Assembly (NCBI RefSeq): GCF_000016285.1
Contig: NC_011989.1
Location: 1,367,001-1,431,000 of the forward strand
Length of the DNA stretch: 64,000 nucleotides
Direction: 5' to 3'
From: Allorhizobium ampelinum S4
GTDB lineage: Bacteria > Pseudomonadota > Alphaproteobacteria > Rhizobiales > Rhizobiaceae
The notes under the pieces are model-generated. The model ran no database searches and was not told where the DNA came from. It was given only the letters and a program-made list of their open reading frames with translations. Every line of letters begins with the position of its first letter. The stretch's first letter is position 1. This document shows positions 17,843 to 25,278 of this stretch, one piece after another. Made by a program: the position numbers and the translations under genes.

Positions 17843-18871
17843 ATGCGATTGAATGTTCCAAAATCGGTGGCCGCCATGGTTCGCCGCCAAAAAAAATTAC
17901 AAAAGGCATTTGTGGATCTGGTTGAGAGTGCCACGCCGCGCGAAAAGGTCGCGCCGAAACCAAGAAAGCCCGCCCAGCCGCGCCTTGTTGAAAACACCAG
18001 CTTCGGTAGTAATCCCGGACATTTGCGGATGATGACCTATGTGCCTCCCGGCTTGCCGCCGCGCGCGCCGCTGGTGGTCGTGCTGCACGGCTGTGGGCAG
18101 ACGGCCAAGGATTTCGATGACGGCAGCGGCTGGAGCCGTCTGGCGCGTCAGCATGGTTTCGCGCTGCTTTACCCCGAACAGCGCAACTCCAACAATCCGA
18201 ATGGGTGTTTTAACTGGTTTCGCCCGAGTGCTGTTGCCCGTGATCGCGGCGAGACTGGCTCGATCCGCCAGATGATTGACACCATGGTCGAGGCTCATGG
18301 CCTCAGCACCGACAATGTTTTCATCATGGGCCTGTCGGCCGGTGGGGCGCTGGCTGCCGCGGCTCTTGCCGCCTATCCCGATATCTTCAAGGCGGGTGCG
18401 GTGGTTGCCGGGTTGCCGGTTGGTGGTGCGCGCGATGCAATGAATGCCTTGAACATCATGCATAACGGTGTGGCCAAAGCCCCGGATGAATGGGCGCAAC
18501 TGGTCTATCAGGCCGCGCCCGAAGGTCGGGACTGGCCAAGGATTTCGATCTGGCAGGGTAGGGATGACAATGTCGTCCATCAGAAGAATGCCGATGCGCT
18601 GGTCATCCAATGGCTTGCCGTGCATGGCTTGCTGGACGGCAAGGCAAAGCCCGTGGCCTATGGCCGGAACGACGGCTATGTCTGGCATGACGAAGACGGT
18701 GCGATCAAGGTGGAATATGCCGTAATGGATGGCCTGGGACATGGTCTGCCGATCAAGGCGGGTGAGGGGCAGGCAATGCCCTATATGCTACCTGGCGACC
18801 TGCATTTGCCATCCCTACTGGTGGAAAGCTGGGGTCTTGACGGGACAGAAGGCAAACGCAAGGTCGCGTGA
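17843..18871 (+). CDS. PHB-depolymerase-family esterase
   Basis: 342-residue alpha/beta hydrolase of the Esterase_phb/LpqC type. The oxyanion-loop motif is VVVLHGCGQTA (~78-88) and the nucleophile is S165 in GLSAGGALA. Candidate acid and base are the Asp in IWQGRDDNVV and the His in GLGHGLPI. Members cleave polyhydroxybutyrate oligomers or other short esters such as feruloyl esters. No secretion signal is seen; the basic start (VPKSVAAMVRRQKKLQK) resembles that of intracellular granule-associated forms, so a cytoplasmic role is favoured. The ATG has AGGAAGGCAG upstream. It ends at a perfect palindrome acting as terminator. Confidence 0.88.
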   Translation: MRLNVPKSVAAMVRRQKKLQKAFVDLVESATPREKVAPKPRKPAQPRLVENTSFGSNPGHLRMMTYVPPGLPPRAPLVVVLHGCGQTAKDFDDGSGWSRLARQHGFALLYPEQRNSNNPNGCFNWFRPSAVARDRGETGSIRQMIDTMVEAHGLSTDNVFIMGLSAGGALAAAALAAYPDIFKAGAVVAGLPVGGARDAMNALNIMHNGVAKAPDEWAQLVYQAAPEGRDWPRISIWQGRDDNVVHQKNADALVIQWLAVHGLLDGKAKPVAYGRNDGYVWHDEDGAIKVEYAVMDGLGHGLPIKAGEGQAMPYMLPGDLHLPSLLVESWGLDGTEGKRKVA

Positions 18872-18907
18872 TTTGCCTGCACTTGAAAATTACGCATGAA
18901 TTATAAA

Positions 18908-18951
18908 GCCTTACAGAGCTGTGCGTTTTAAAACGCACAGCTCTGTAAGGC
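18908..18951. terminator. 44-bp perfect palindrome between convergent genes
   Basis: The arm GCCTTACAGAGCTGTGCGTTTT (18908-18929) is followed at once by its exact complement, with no loop. It lies between the esterase (+) and a small membrane gene (-), so it probably works as a bidirectional terminator. Confidence 0.75.
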
Positions 18952-18969
18952 AAACGCGCGGGCTGGAGA

Positions 18970-19119
18970 TTATTTCTGTTCGACGGCGACGCCGTCTTTG
19001 CCAATGCTGAGTTCAACGCCCTTGGGCTTGGTTTCCTCGTGATAGGCATAGGCCCCGAGGCCAACCACGATGACGACCAGTGCGCCGATGATCAAGTAAA
19101 GACCGTTTGTGCGGTTCAT
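18970..19119 (-). CDS. Small single-span membrane protein, unknown function
   Basis: 49 residues: MNRTNG, a 19-residue hydrophobic helix (LYLIIGALVVIVVGLGAYA), then a charged tail ending ELSIGKDGVAVEQK. The ATG at 19119 has AGAGGG 5 nt upstream; longer frames to 19197 lack a site. It would be an inner-membrane protein with a short exposed tail. No family function is known to me. It sits between the palindrome and the end of the polysaccharide cluster. Confidence 0.7.
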   Translation of the reverse strand: MNRTNGLYLIIGALVVIVVGLGAYAYHEETKPKGVELSIGKDGVAVEQK

Positions 19120-19230
19120 GCTGTCCCTCTTCTGTCCGTCCGCCAACTGTTTCGGCTGAACGCGCTGCTTAATGCGACAGAAGAGAAATTGTTCCATGCG
19201 TGTGAAAAAATACCTGCCAGTCTCCCTGGA

Positions 19231-20490
19231 TCATTCGCCAATCTGATTGGCGAGCCGCAAGGTCGTGTGATCCCCGGTCGTTCGAAGTCTGCTGTCAGTT
19301 TCGTGTTTGATCATCGGGCATGGCGTGGTTTGCGGCAGTAGGTCCCGGTAGATCGCCAATGTTTCGGCCACCATTTTTTCAAGCCGATAATTGTTACGGC
19401 GGCTCAAGGCGCCAGCCGTAAGCTGTGCCCGCGTCAGGGGATCGCGAAAAGCGGCCATGGCGTCTGCAAGCGGCTTGATCTCATCGCTATTGGGAACGGC
19501 AAAGCCGTTGACACCATTTTCCAGCACGACGCTCGTTCCGCCCACGGATGTCAAAACGAGGGGAAGGCCACCGGCTGCGGCTTCCAGCATCGCATAGGAC
19601 ATGGCCTCGTATCGGCTCGGAGCAACCAGGATGTCAAAGGCCTGGATGGCGTCATGTCCACTTATATCGCTACGGATCTGGGCCTTGCCGTCAAGGCCAA
19701 GGGTCTGGATCATGGCGCGCAGTTCCGCTTCCCGCTCGCCGCTGCCGATCATCACCAGCCGGGCCTGGGGCATCAGGTCTGCAATGCTGGCAAAGGCGCG
19801 GATTAACCGCTCCGGGGCTTTCTGGGCCACAAGCCTGCCGATGAAACCGAAAACCAGTTGCTCATGGGCAATACCGAAGCGTGTGCGTGTTTCCGAGCGC
19901 CCGTCGCCGGGCGGATATTTGACGCCATTGGCGACAATGCGGAGGGTTCGGGCTGGAATACCCAGCGCCACGGCATGATGATATTCGTCCGGCGAAACGC
20001 AAATCACCCGGTCGCTGAAAAATCGTCCAAGCAGCCGTTCTACGCCGCCATAGACCAGGCGGCCTTTGGAGCCGAGCGTCGGGTCCATGGTGCGGAAGGC
20101 GTGGGGCGTGTAAAGCACCGGTGGATTGCGCCCGGGCAGGGTTGCCAGCCGGGTCAGCGCGCCTGCTTTGGAACTGTGGCCATGCACGATGTCGAATGGG
20201 CCTTTGTCGCGGATCAGCCGCCGCAGCGCCCGATAGGAGGCGAGATCCCAGGGGCCGACCGCACGATGCATGTCTAGCGCGATGATCTCGTGTAGCGGCA
20301 GCGCCAGCAATTCGGCAACGAACCGGCTCTCGGCTCTCAACGGAGAATAGACGGCGGTCACCGTCTGGCCGCAGGCAGCGAGGCCTGCACAAAGATCGAT
20401 GAAATGACGGCCGGAGCCACCGCCGCTCGGTTCCAGCACCTGCAAGATTCGCAGACGCTGCCCACCGGCAATTTCCTGGCCATCCGTCAC
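19231..20490 (-). CDS. Group 1 (GT4) glycosyltransferase of the exopolysaccharide cluster
   Basis: About 420 residues with a two-domain GT-B fold. The N-terminal domain has LRILQVLEPSGGGSGRH (nucleotide-sugar-enzyme loop) and DIVHGHSSKAGALTR. The C-terminal domain has VFGFIGRLVAQKAPERLIRA and the donor-binding E-x7-E type motif in APSRYEAMSYAMLEAAAGGLPLV. The GTG at 20490 is chosen because GGAGGAAAAC lies just upstream; the longer frame from 20619 would overlap the polymerase gene by almost 100 bp. It is the last gene of a minus-strand operon with the polymerase and initiating transferase and adds a sugar to the lipid-linked repeat unit in the cytoplasm. Sugar specificity cannot be read. Confidence 0.85.
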   Translation of the reverse strand: MTDGQEIAGGQRLRILQVLEPSGGGSGRHFIDLCAGLAACGQTVTAVYSPLRAESRFVAELLALPLHEIIALDMHRAVGPWDLASYRALRRLIRDKGPFDIVHGHSSKAGALTRLATLPGRNPPVLYTPHAFRTMDPTLGSKGRLVYGGVERLLGRFFSDRVICVSPDEYHHAVALGIPARTLRIVANGVKYPPGDGRSETRTRFGIAHEQLVFGFIGRLVAQKAPERLIRAFASIADLMPQARLVMIGSGEREAELRAMIQTLGLDGKAQIRSDISGHDAIQAFDILVAPSRYEAMSYAMLEAAAGGLPLVLTSVGGTSVVLENGVNGFAVPNSDEIKPLADAMAAFRDPLTRAQLTAGALSRRNNYRLEKMVAETLAIYRDLLPQTTPCPMIKHETDSRLRTTGDHTTLRLANQIGE

Positions 20491-20521
20491 GTTTTCCTCC
20501 ACCAAACGCTTCCCCCGATGT

Positions 20522-21748
20522 TCATCTGTGTCTTTGCCAATTGATTTCCAGTGCTCTGCATCCCCAAAGGATTCCGAACAGCAGGTACACATGTCGCCAG
20601 TGATCGATATCGATGACATTGCCGATCAGGGCGTGGCCGATCAGCACGATCCACGCAATCATCAGATAGGGTTGCCAAGGGCGGTCATAGAGCAGACATT
20701 TGAAGCCGAAGCAAATGCTCCAGATCAGCATGGTGATAAAACAGACAAAGCCGAGCCACCCATAGGATGTCAGGGTTTTCAGCCAGATATTGTGCTCATC
20801 CTCTGGAAAGATCTTGCTGAACACCATGGGGCCGATCCCGAGTGGCTTTTCCATCGACATCAGAAAGCCGATTTTGTGACGCTCGAAGCGACCGAGATGG
20901 CCGCCATCATAGTCCTGCACAAGCTGGGTGCGGCTGGAAAACAGGTCGCGCACCTGCTGGAATTGCAGAGCGACGGTCAGCGCCACAACGAGAGCGATGG
21001 CAGCCGTCAGCGCCAGCAGCACAATCTTCAGGCGGAAGGCACTGCTGCGCTCCTTGATCAGCAGGATCAGCACCATGGCAATGGCGCTAAACAGGAAAAG
21101 CGCCCAGGCCGCCCGTGAAAACGACAGGAACACCCCAAGTGCGAGGATCAGCAGGCAAAGGATCTTCCACGGTGCGTCCAACAGCCGGCCAGTCAAAAGC
21201 CCATGGATGAGATAGAGCGATGGAGCGATCAGAAACGGCCCAAACACATTGGGGTCCTGAAAAGCCCCCATGGCCCGGTCATAACGCGTAAACATTTCAG
21301 CGCCCGGAAAGGCGTGAAAATAGCCCAGAATACCCAGAAGGGACGTGGCGACTGCGGCAAGAACCCAGGCATTGAAAATCAACCGCAGCCGTTGATGCCG
21401 CTCCTCGACGATGGCCGCATAAAACACTGAGGTCACGGCCAGGAAGGTCGAGACGGCAACATAGAGGGGGCCTTGATCGAGGTCCGTCATTGTCGTCAGC
21501 GAGATCATGCCGCCGACATTGAAGGTGAGCATCAGCGCCAGAAGCGGTGCGACGCTGCGGGAAATCTTCAGACCCAGCAGGAACCACAGGGGAATCTGCG
21601 CCGCCATGAACAATTCGTAAGGGGCTGGCTCCATGAACACGAAGCCGAGCAGAAAGACGCCAAAACCGACCAGCGCCGATCCCGTCAGCGTTATGGCCGC
21701 AAAGCCTGGCCGGAAAGGCGGGCTGCGATGGTGGCTGACCGCGCTCAA
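20522..21748 (-). CDS. O-antigen ligase/polymerase family (Wzy-like) membrane protein
   Basis: 408 residues with about ten hydrophobic helices and the Wzy/WaaL-type large periplasmic loop between ~residues 270 and 330 (FSSRTQLV...HLGRFERHKIGF...EDEHNIWLKTLTSYGWLGF). The segment GAFQDPNVFGPFLIAPSLYLI is characteristic of O-antigen polymerase family proteins. It polymerises lipid-linked repeat units on the periplasmic face. The start is a TTG whose TTGA overlaps the stop of the upstream transferase gene, implying translational coupling. It belongs to the same operon as the two flanking genes. Confidence 0.82.
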   Translation of the reverse strand: MSAVSHHRSPPFRPGFAAITLTGSALVGFGVFLLGFVFMEPAPYELFMAAQIPLWFLLGLKISRSVAPLLALMLTFNVGGMISLTTMTDLDQGPLYVAVSTFLAVTSVFYAAIVEERHQRLRLIFNAWVLAAVATSLLGILGYFHAFPGAEMFTRYDRAMGAFQDPNVFGPFLIAPSLYLIHGLLTGRLLDAPWKILCLLILALGVFLSFSRAAWALFLFSAIAMVLILLIKERSSAFRLKIVLLALTAAIALVVALTVALQFQQVRDLFSSRTQLVQDYDGGHLGRFERHKIGFLMSMEKPLGIGPMVFSKIFPEDEHNIWLKTLTSYGWLGFVCFITMLIWSICFGFKCLLYDRPWQPYLMIAWIVLIGHALIGNVIDIDHWRHVYLLFGILWGCRALEINWQRHR

Positions 21749-23295
21749 TAAGCGTTTTCCGTGTTGAACAGGCTGATCGGCGTCATCAACAGGATTTTCA
21801 GGTCAAACAGCAGCGACCAGTTTTCGATATAATAGAGGTCATGGGCGGTTCTGCCCTTGATCTTGTCGTCGGTATCGATCTCGCCACGCCAGCCCTTGAT
21901 CTGCGCCCAACCGGTGACACCGGGCTTGACCCGGTGGCGGGCGAAATAGCTTTCGACGATTTCGCTGTAATGGCGGTTGCGGGTTTGCGCCATGACCGCA
22001 TGCGGGCGCGGCCCGACCAGCGAAAGATCGCCACGCAATACATTGAACAGTTGCGGCAATTCATCCATCGAGGATTTGCGCAGCCAGCGGCCGACGGGCG
22101 TGACGCGCGGGTCGTTCTTGGTGACGGCCAGTTTGGCGGTCGGGTCGCTCATTTCCGTATACATCGAGCGGAATTTCAGGACTTTGATGACCTCATTGTT
22201 GAAGCCATGGCGCTTCTGCACGAAGAGCACCGGCCCTTTCGACGTGGATTTGATGGCGATGGCAGCCAGAACCATGACCGGCCAGAAGACGGCGAGTGCC
22301 GCCAGACTGAAAATGATGTCAAAGGCACGTTTGGCAACCTGGTCCCAGTCACGGATCGGCTTGTCGACCAGATCCAGCATCGGCAGGTCGCCGACATGGG
22401 AATAGGCGCGGGGTCTGAATCTGAGGCTGTTGGAATGGGCTGCCAGCCGGATATCCACCGGCAGGACCCAAAGTAGTTTCAGCAATTCCAGAATACGCGC
22501 TTCTGCGCTGATCGGCAGGGCGATGATCAGCATGTCGATCCGTGTTTCGCGCGCAAAAGCCACCAGTTCGGCAACGGTGCCGAGCTTGGGATAGCCCGCG
22601 ACGATGTTAGGGGACCGGTCGCCTTGACGATCATCAAAAATACCGCAGATACGGATATCGTTATCCTGCTGGCTTTCCAGCGTGCGGATCAATTGTTTGG
22701 CAGGCTCCCCTCCGCCGACCACCACGGCGCGTCGCTCGATGATGCCGTTGCGGGTCCAGCTGCGAATGGCCAATGCCATGCCATAGCGTTCCAGCAGGAG
22801 AAACAGGGCAGAGGTTGCCGCCCAGGTCGCCAGCCAGCTGGCGCTAAACAGCTGGGCATTCCAGGCGAAGTGGATGCCGACCATCAAGGCGACAACCAAA
22901 CACCAGCTGGTCAGGGCCCGCTTCACCGAGCGGAACGGACGGCGGAGTGTGTATATCTGGTAGCCATCGGCAAATTGCGTGAACAGGATAAAAACCACCG
23001 CACCAAGGGCGCCAAAGGCACCAATGTGCAGGAGAGTGTCAATCGGTCCGTCCATCGTCAGCCAGCCGGAAATCAGGCTGGTGGCGATCAGCCAGGAAAA
23101 TTCCAGCAGACCGAACTGCCCGAGCATGATGCTTGGCGAGCGATTGGCACGGCGTAATTGCTCCGCCACCCGGCTGGCGAGTGGCGACAATTCGACCGTT
23201 GGAGACGATGAAGAGCCGCTTGCGCGGGTCTGTTCAGCCTCTTCCTTCAGTTTTTGACGGAGCTTTGCTACATCCAAAGTCTCTAGCGTCCTCAT
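21745..23295 (-). CDS. Undecaprenyl-phosphate sugar phosphotransferase (WcaJ/ExoY family)
   Basis: 516-residue polyprenyl glycosylphosphotransferase that starts repeat-unit synthesis by moving a hexose-1-phosphate to undecaprenyl phosphate. It has an N-terminal cytosolic stretch, about four membrane helices (~65-195), a Rossmann-like domain (VVVGGGEPAKQLI...), a fifth hydrophobic helix (LAALAVFWPVMVLAAIAI) and the catalytic domain with KFRSMYTE, KSSMDELPQLFNVLRGDLSLVGPRP and WAQIKGWRGE. The layout matches A. tumefaciens UppE, the proposed initiating enzyme of unipolar polysaccharide; the cluster gene content and its position between the COX15 and nuo regions agree. The gene-by-gene equivalence is inference. 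Confidence 0.92.
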   Translation of the reverse strand: MRTLETLDVAKLRQKLKEEAEQTRASGSSSSPTVELSPLASRVAEQLRRANRSPSIMLGQFGLLEFSWLIATSLISGWLTMDGPIDTLLHIGAFGALGAVVFILFTQFADGYQIYTLRRPFRSVKRALTSWCLVVALMVGIHFAWNAQLFSASWLATWAATSALFLLLERYGMALAIRSWTRNGIIERRAVVVGGGEPAKQLIRTLESQQDNDIRICGIFDDRQGDRSPNIVAGYPKLGTVAELVAFARETRIDMLIIALPISAEARILELLKLLWVLPVDIRLAAHSNSLRFRPRAYSHVGDLPMLDLVDKPIRDWDQVAKRAFDIIFSLAALAVFWPVMVLAAIAIKSTSKGPVLFVQKRHGFNNEVIKVLKFRSMYTEMSDPTAKLAVTKNDPRVTPVGRWLRKSSMDELPQLFNVLRGDLSLVGPRPHAVMAQTRNRHYSEIVESYFARHRVKPGVTGWAQIKGWRGEIDTDDKIKGRTAHDLYYIENWSLLFDLKILLMTPISLFNTENAY

Positions 23296-23395
23296 CGCGG
23301 CAATTCATTTTGCAACGTTGGATTACCGCAAATGTGCTAAAAAACCTTTAGCTTTGGCAGGACCCGTCCCACGATGATGCAGGTCGTGGCGGCTG

Positions 23396-24532
23396 TCAAA
23401 CCGAATGATCGCGGTAGAGCGCCAGCATTTGCGCGGCCATGGCAGAGGCTGAAAATCGCGCATGGAAGAGCGTTGGGTCCGGCATGACAACCTGTTTCCA
23501 GTCCGGCTGGGTCAGGGCCTGCACCATGGTCGCGGCCAGTTCCTCGACATTGTCGGGCGCAACAAGTGCGGCGCTGGTTTTGCCGAGCGCCTCCGGAATG
23601 CCGCCAACGGCGCTGGCAATCACCGATTTTCCGGCGGCGATCGCCTCCAGCACGATATAGGGCATGGATTCGGCCCTGGAGGGGACGACGACAATATTGC
23701 TGAAGGTAAAGGCCTCCGAGACCCGCATGGCAGGCAGCAATTGCATGCGAAGCCCAAGGCCGCGCTGGTGAATCTGCTGCTCGTATCTGTCACGGTCCGG
23801 GCCGTCGCCGATGACTGCGGCGGTCAGCGGGCGACCCAGCAGCCGTTCAGCCTCCAGCACGGCGTTGATGAAGACGTCAGGGCCTTTCAGATCCCGCAAC
23901 ATGCCGATGAAAACGAAATCCACGGCTGCGTCACGGATTGGCACAGGTCGAAACTCGCTTTCGCTGATCCCGTTCAAAATCAATCGGGAGTCGCAACTCG
24001 GCTTTCCCACCTTTTGCCCGTAGGACCATTGCTCGAAGCCGCAGACAAAGGCGATGGCTTCGGTCTGGCGTTCCAGCAGCTTTTCCAGTGCAAAGATCAG
24101 TCTGCCAACTGGCCTGTTGCGGCGATAATGCAGGCTACCGCCATGCGGTGAATAGAGGCGGACAACCTTTGATCCCTGCATGCGAAGGGCCGTGCCAATG
24201 ATGCGGGCGAGCGCGCCGCCTTTGGCGCCGTGACCATGCAGTATATCGGGTTTCAGGCTCTTTATATGCCGGTAGCAGGAGCGCACCGCGCTGATATCGT
24301 CAAATCCAATGGCACGCCGGATCGGCTGGCGAATAAGGCCGAGTTTCAGGCGGGGCTGCAATTCTGCGAACAGGGCGTCCTCATGGGCGCCACCCGTGCT
24401 GCTGTCGCAGATGATGCCGACGGAATGGCCAAGCGCGTCATGATGCTCGACCAGATCGCGCACATGCCGGAAAATGCCGCCAATTGGCGAGCGGAAACAA
24501 TGAATGATCCGCAGCCCATTTTCATCCGGCAT
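23396..24532 (-). CDS. Group 1 (GT4) glycosyltransferase
   Basis: 378-residue GT-B glycosyltransferase. The N-terminal loop is IIHCFRSPIGGIFRHVRDLV, the acceptor-side motif is LKPDILHGHGAKGGALAR, and the C-terminal donor domain has FVFIGMLRDLKGPDVFINAV, AVIGDGPDRDRYEQ and VVPSRAESMPYIVLEAIAAGKSVIAS with the expected second Glu. Its ATG overlaps the stop of the Wza-like exporter gene by one base (TGATG), so the two are coupled. It is about 100 bp upstream of the initiating phosphotransferase gene. It acts in the cytoplasm on the lipid-linked oligosaccharide; donor and acceptor are unknown. Confidence 0.87.
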   Translation of the reverse strand: MPDENGLRIIHCFRSPIGGIFRHVRDLVEHHDALGHSVGIICDSSTGGAHEDALFAELQPRLKLGLIRQPIRRAIGFDDISAVRSCYRHIKSLKPDILHGHGAKGGALARIIGTALRMQGSKVVRLYSPHGGSLHYRRNRPVGRLIFALEKLLERQTEAIAFVCGFEQWSYGQKVGKPSCDSRLILNGISESEFRPVPIRDAAVDFVFIGMLRDLKGPDVFINAVLEAERLLGRPLTAAVIGDGPDRDRYEQQIHQRGLGLRMQLLPAMRVSEAFTFSNIVVVPSRAESMPYIVLEAIAAGKSVIASAVGGIPEALGKTSAALVAPDNVEELAATMVQALTQPDWKQVVMPDPTLFHARFSASAMAAQMLALYRDHSV

Positions 24533-25101
24533 CAGAACAGCCGTTCGCGCACATAAACCGTGTCACCGGCGATGATCGGGTCGGTGATCGGCACTCGGCC
24601 CGTGGCGATGGTGCCGTTCACCTTGCGGGTGACATCCACGTCGCGCTCGTTGGCGCGGCTGGTGAACCCGCCAGCTACCGCGATGGCATTCTGCACCGTC
24701 ATGCCCGGTACATAGGAATATTGCCCCGGTTGGCCGACTTCGCCCATGACGAAGATCGAGCGGTAGCGGTCGATCTCGATGCTGACGTCGGGATCGCGCA
24801 GATAGCCCTTGCGCAGCCGCTGGGCAATGGTGCCTTCCAACTGAGGCATGGTGGTGCCGCGCGCCGCGACCTGACCGATCAGCGGAAAGGCGATATAGCC
24901 GGCCTGGTCTACGGTATAGGTATTGCTCAGATTGGCCTGGTCGAACACGGTGATGCGCAACCGGTCGCCGCTATCCAGCCGGTAGGGCTGGATCGTCGCT
25001 TCCTGGAAGACTTTCGAAGCTGGCTTATAGGTGGCGCAGCTGGAAAGCACCGCCAGCAGGGTGACGGCAACAGCCAGCAAGATCTGTTTGGCGGTGACCA
25101 T
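24532..25101 (-). CDS. Wza/GumB-like polysaccharide export lipoprotein
   Basis: 189 residues with a lipoprotein signal (ILLAVAVTLLAVLSSC, lipidated C22), then a Poly_export domain (YRLDSGDRLRITVFDQANLS) and a SLBB domain (SIFVMGEVGQPGQYSYVPGMTVQNAIAVAGG). It is shorter than full Wza and lacks the C-terminal membrane-spanning helix, as in the GumB/ExoF group. It forms the outer-membrane or periplasmic export part. The start at 25101 is set by the signal peptide and a GGGAG site; in-frame ATGs at 25128 and 25176 exist. In A. tumefaciens the equivalent Wza-type protein is UppC. It is divergent from the Wzc-like gene, sharing a 177-bp promoter region. Confidence 0.88.
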   Translation of the reverse strand: MVTAKQILLAVAVTLLAVLSSCATYKPASKVFQEATIQPYRLDSGDRLRITVFDQANLSNTYTVDQAGYIAFPLIGQVAARGTTMPQLEGTIAQRLRKGYLRDPDVSIEIDRYRSIFVMGEVGQPGQYSYVPGMTVQNAIAVAGGFTSRANERDVDVTRKVNGTIATGRVPITDPIIAGDTVYVRERLF

Positions 25102-25278
25102 GCGCACGCTCCCATAGAAGATAATCATGTTCTTATCGGCCAGTATGGTTAAGGGAGTGTAAAGATCAGAGCGCAAGTCCCGCTAGCTTATCTTGCAATC
25201 ACCGCGATGACCACACTCGGTTAACGCTTGAGTTACTATGTTCGTTTACGCTCCGGACAGATTTGAAGGAGGGATGGA

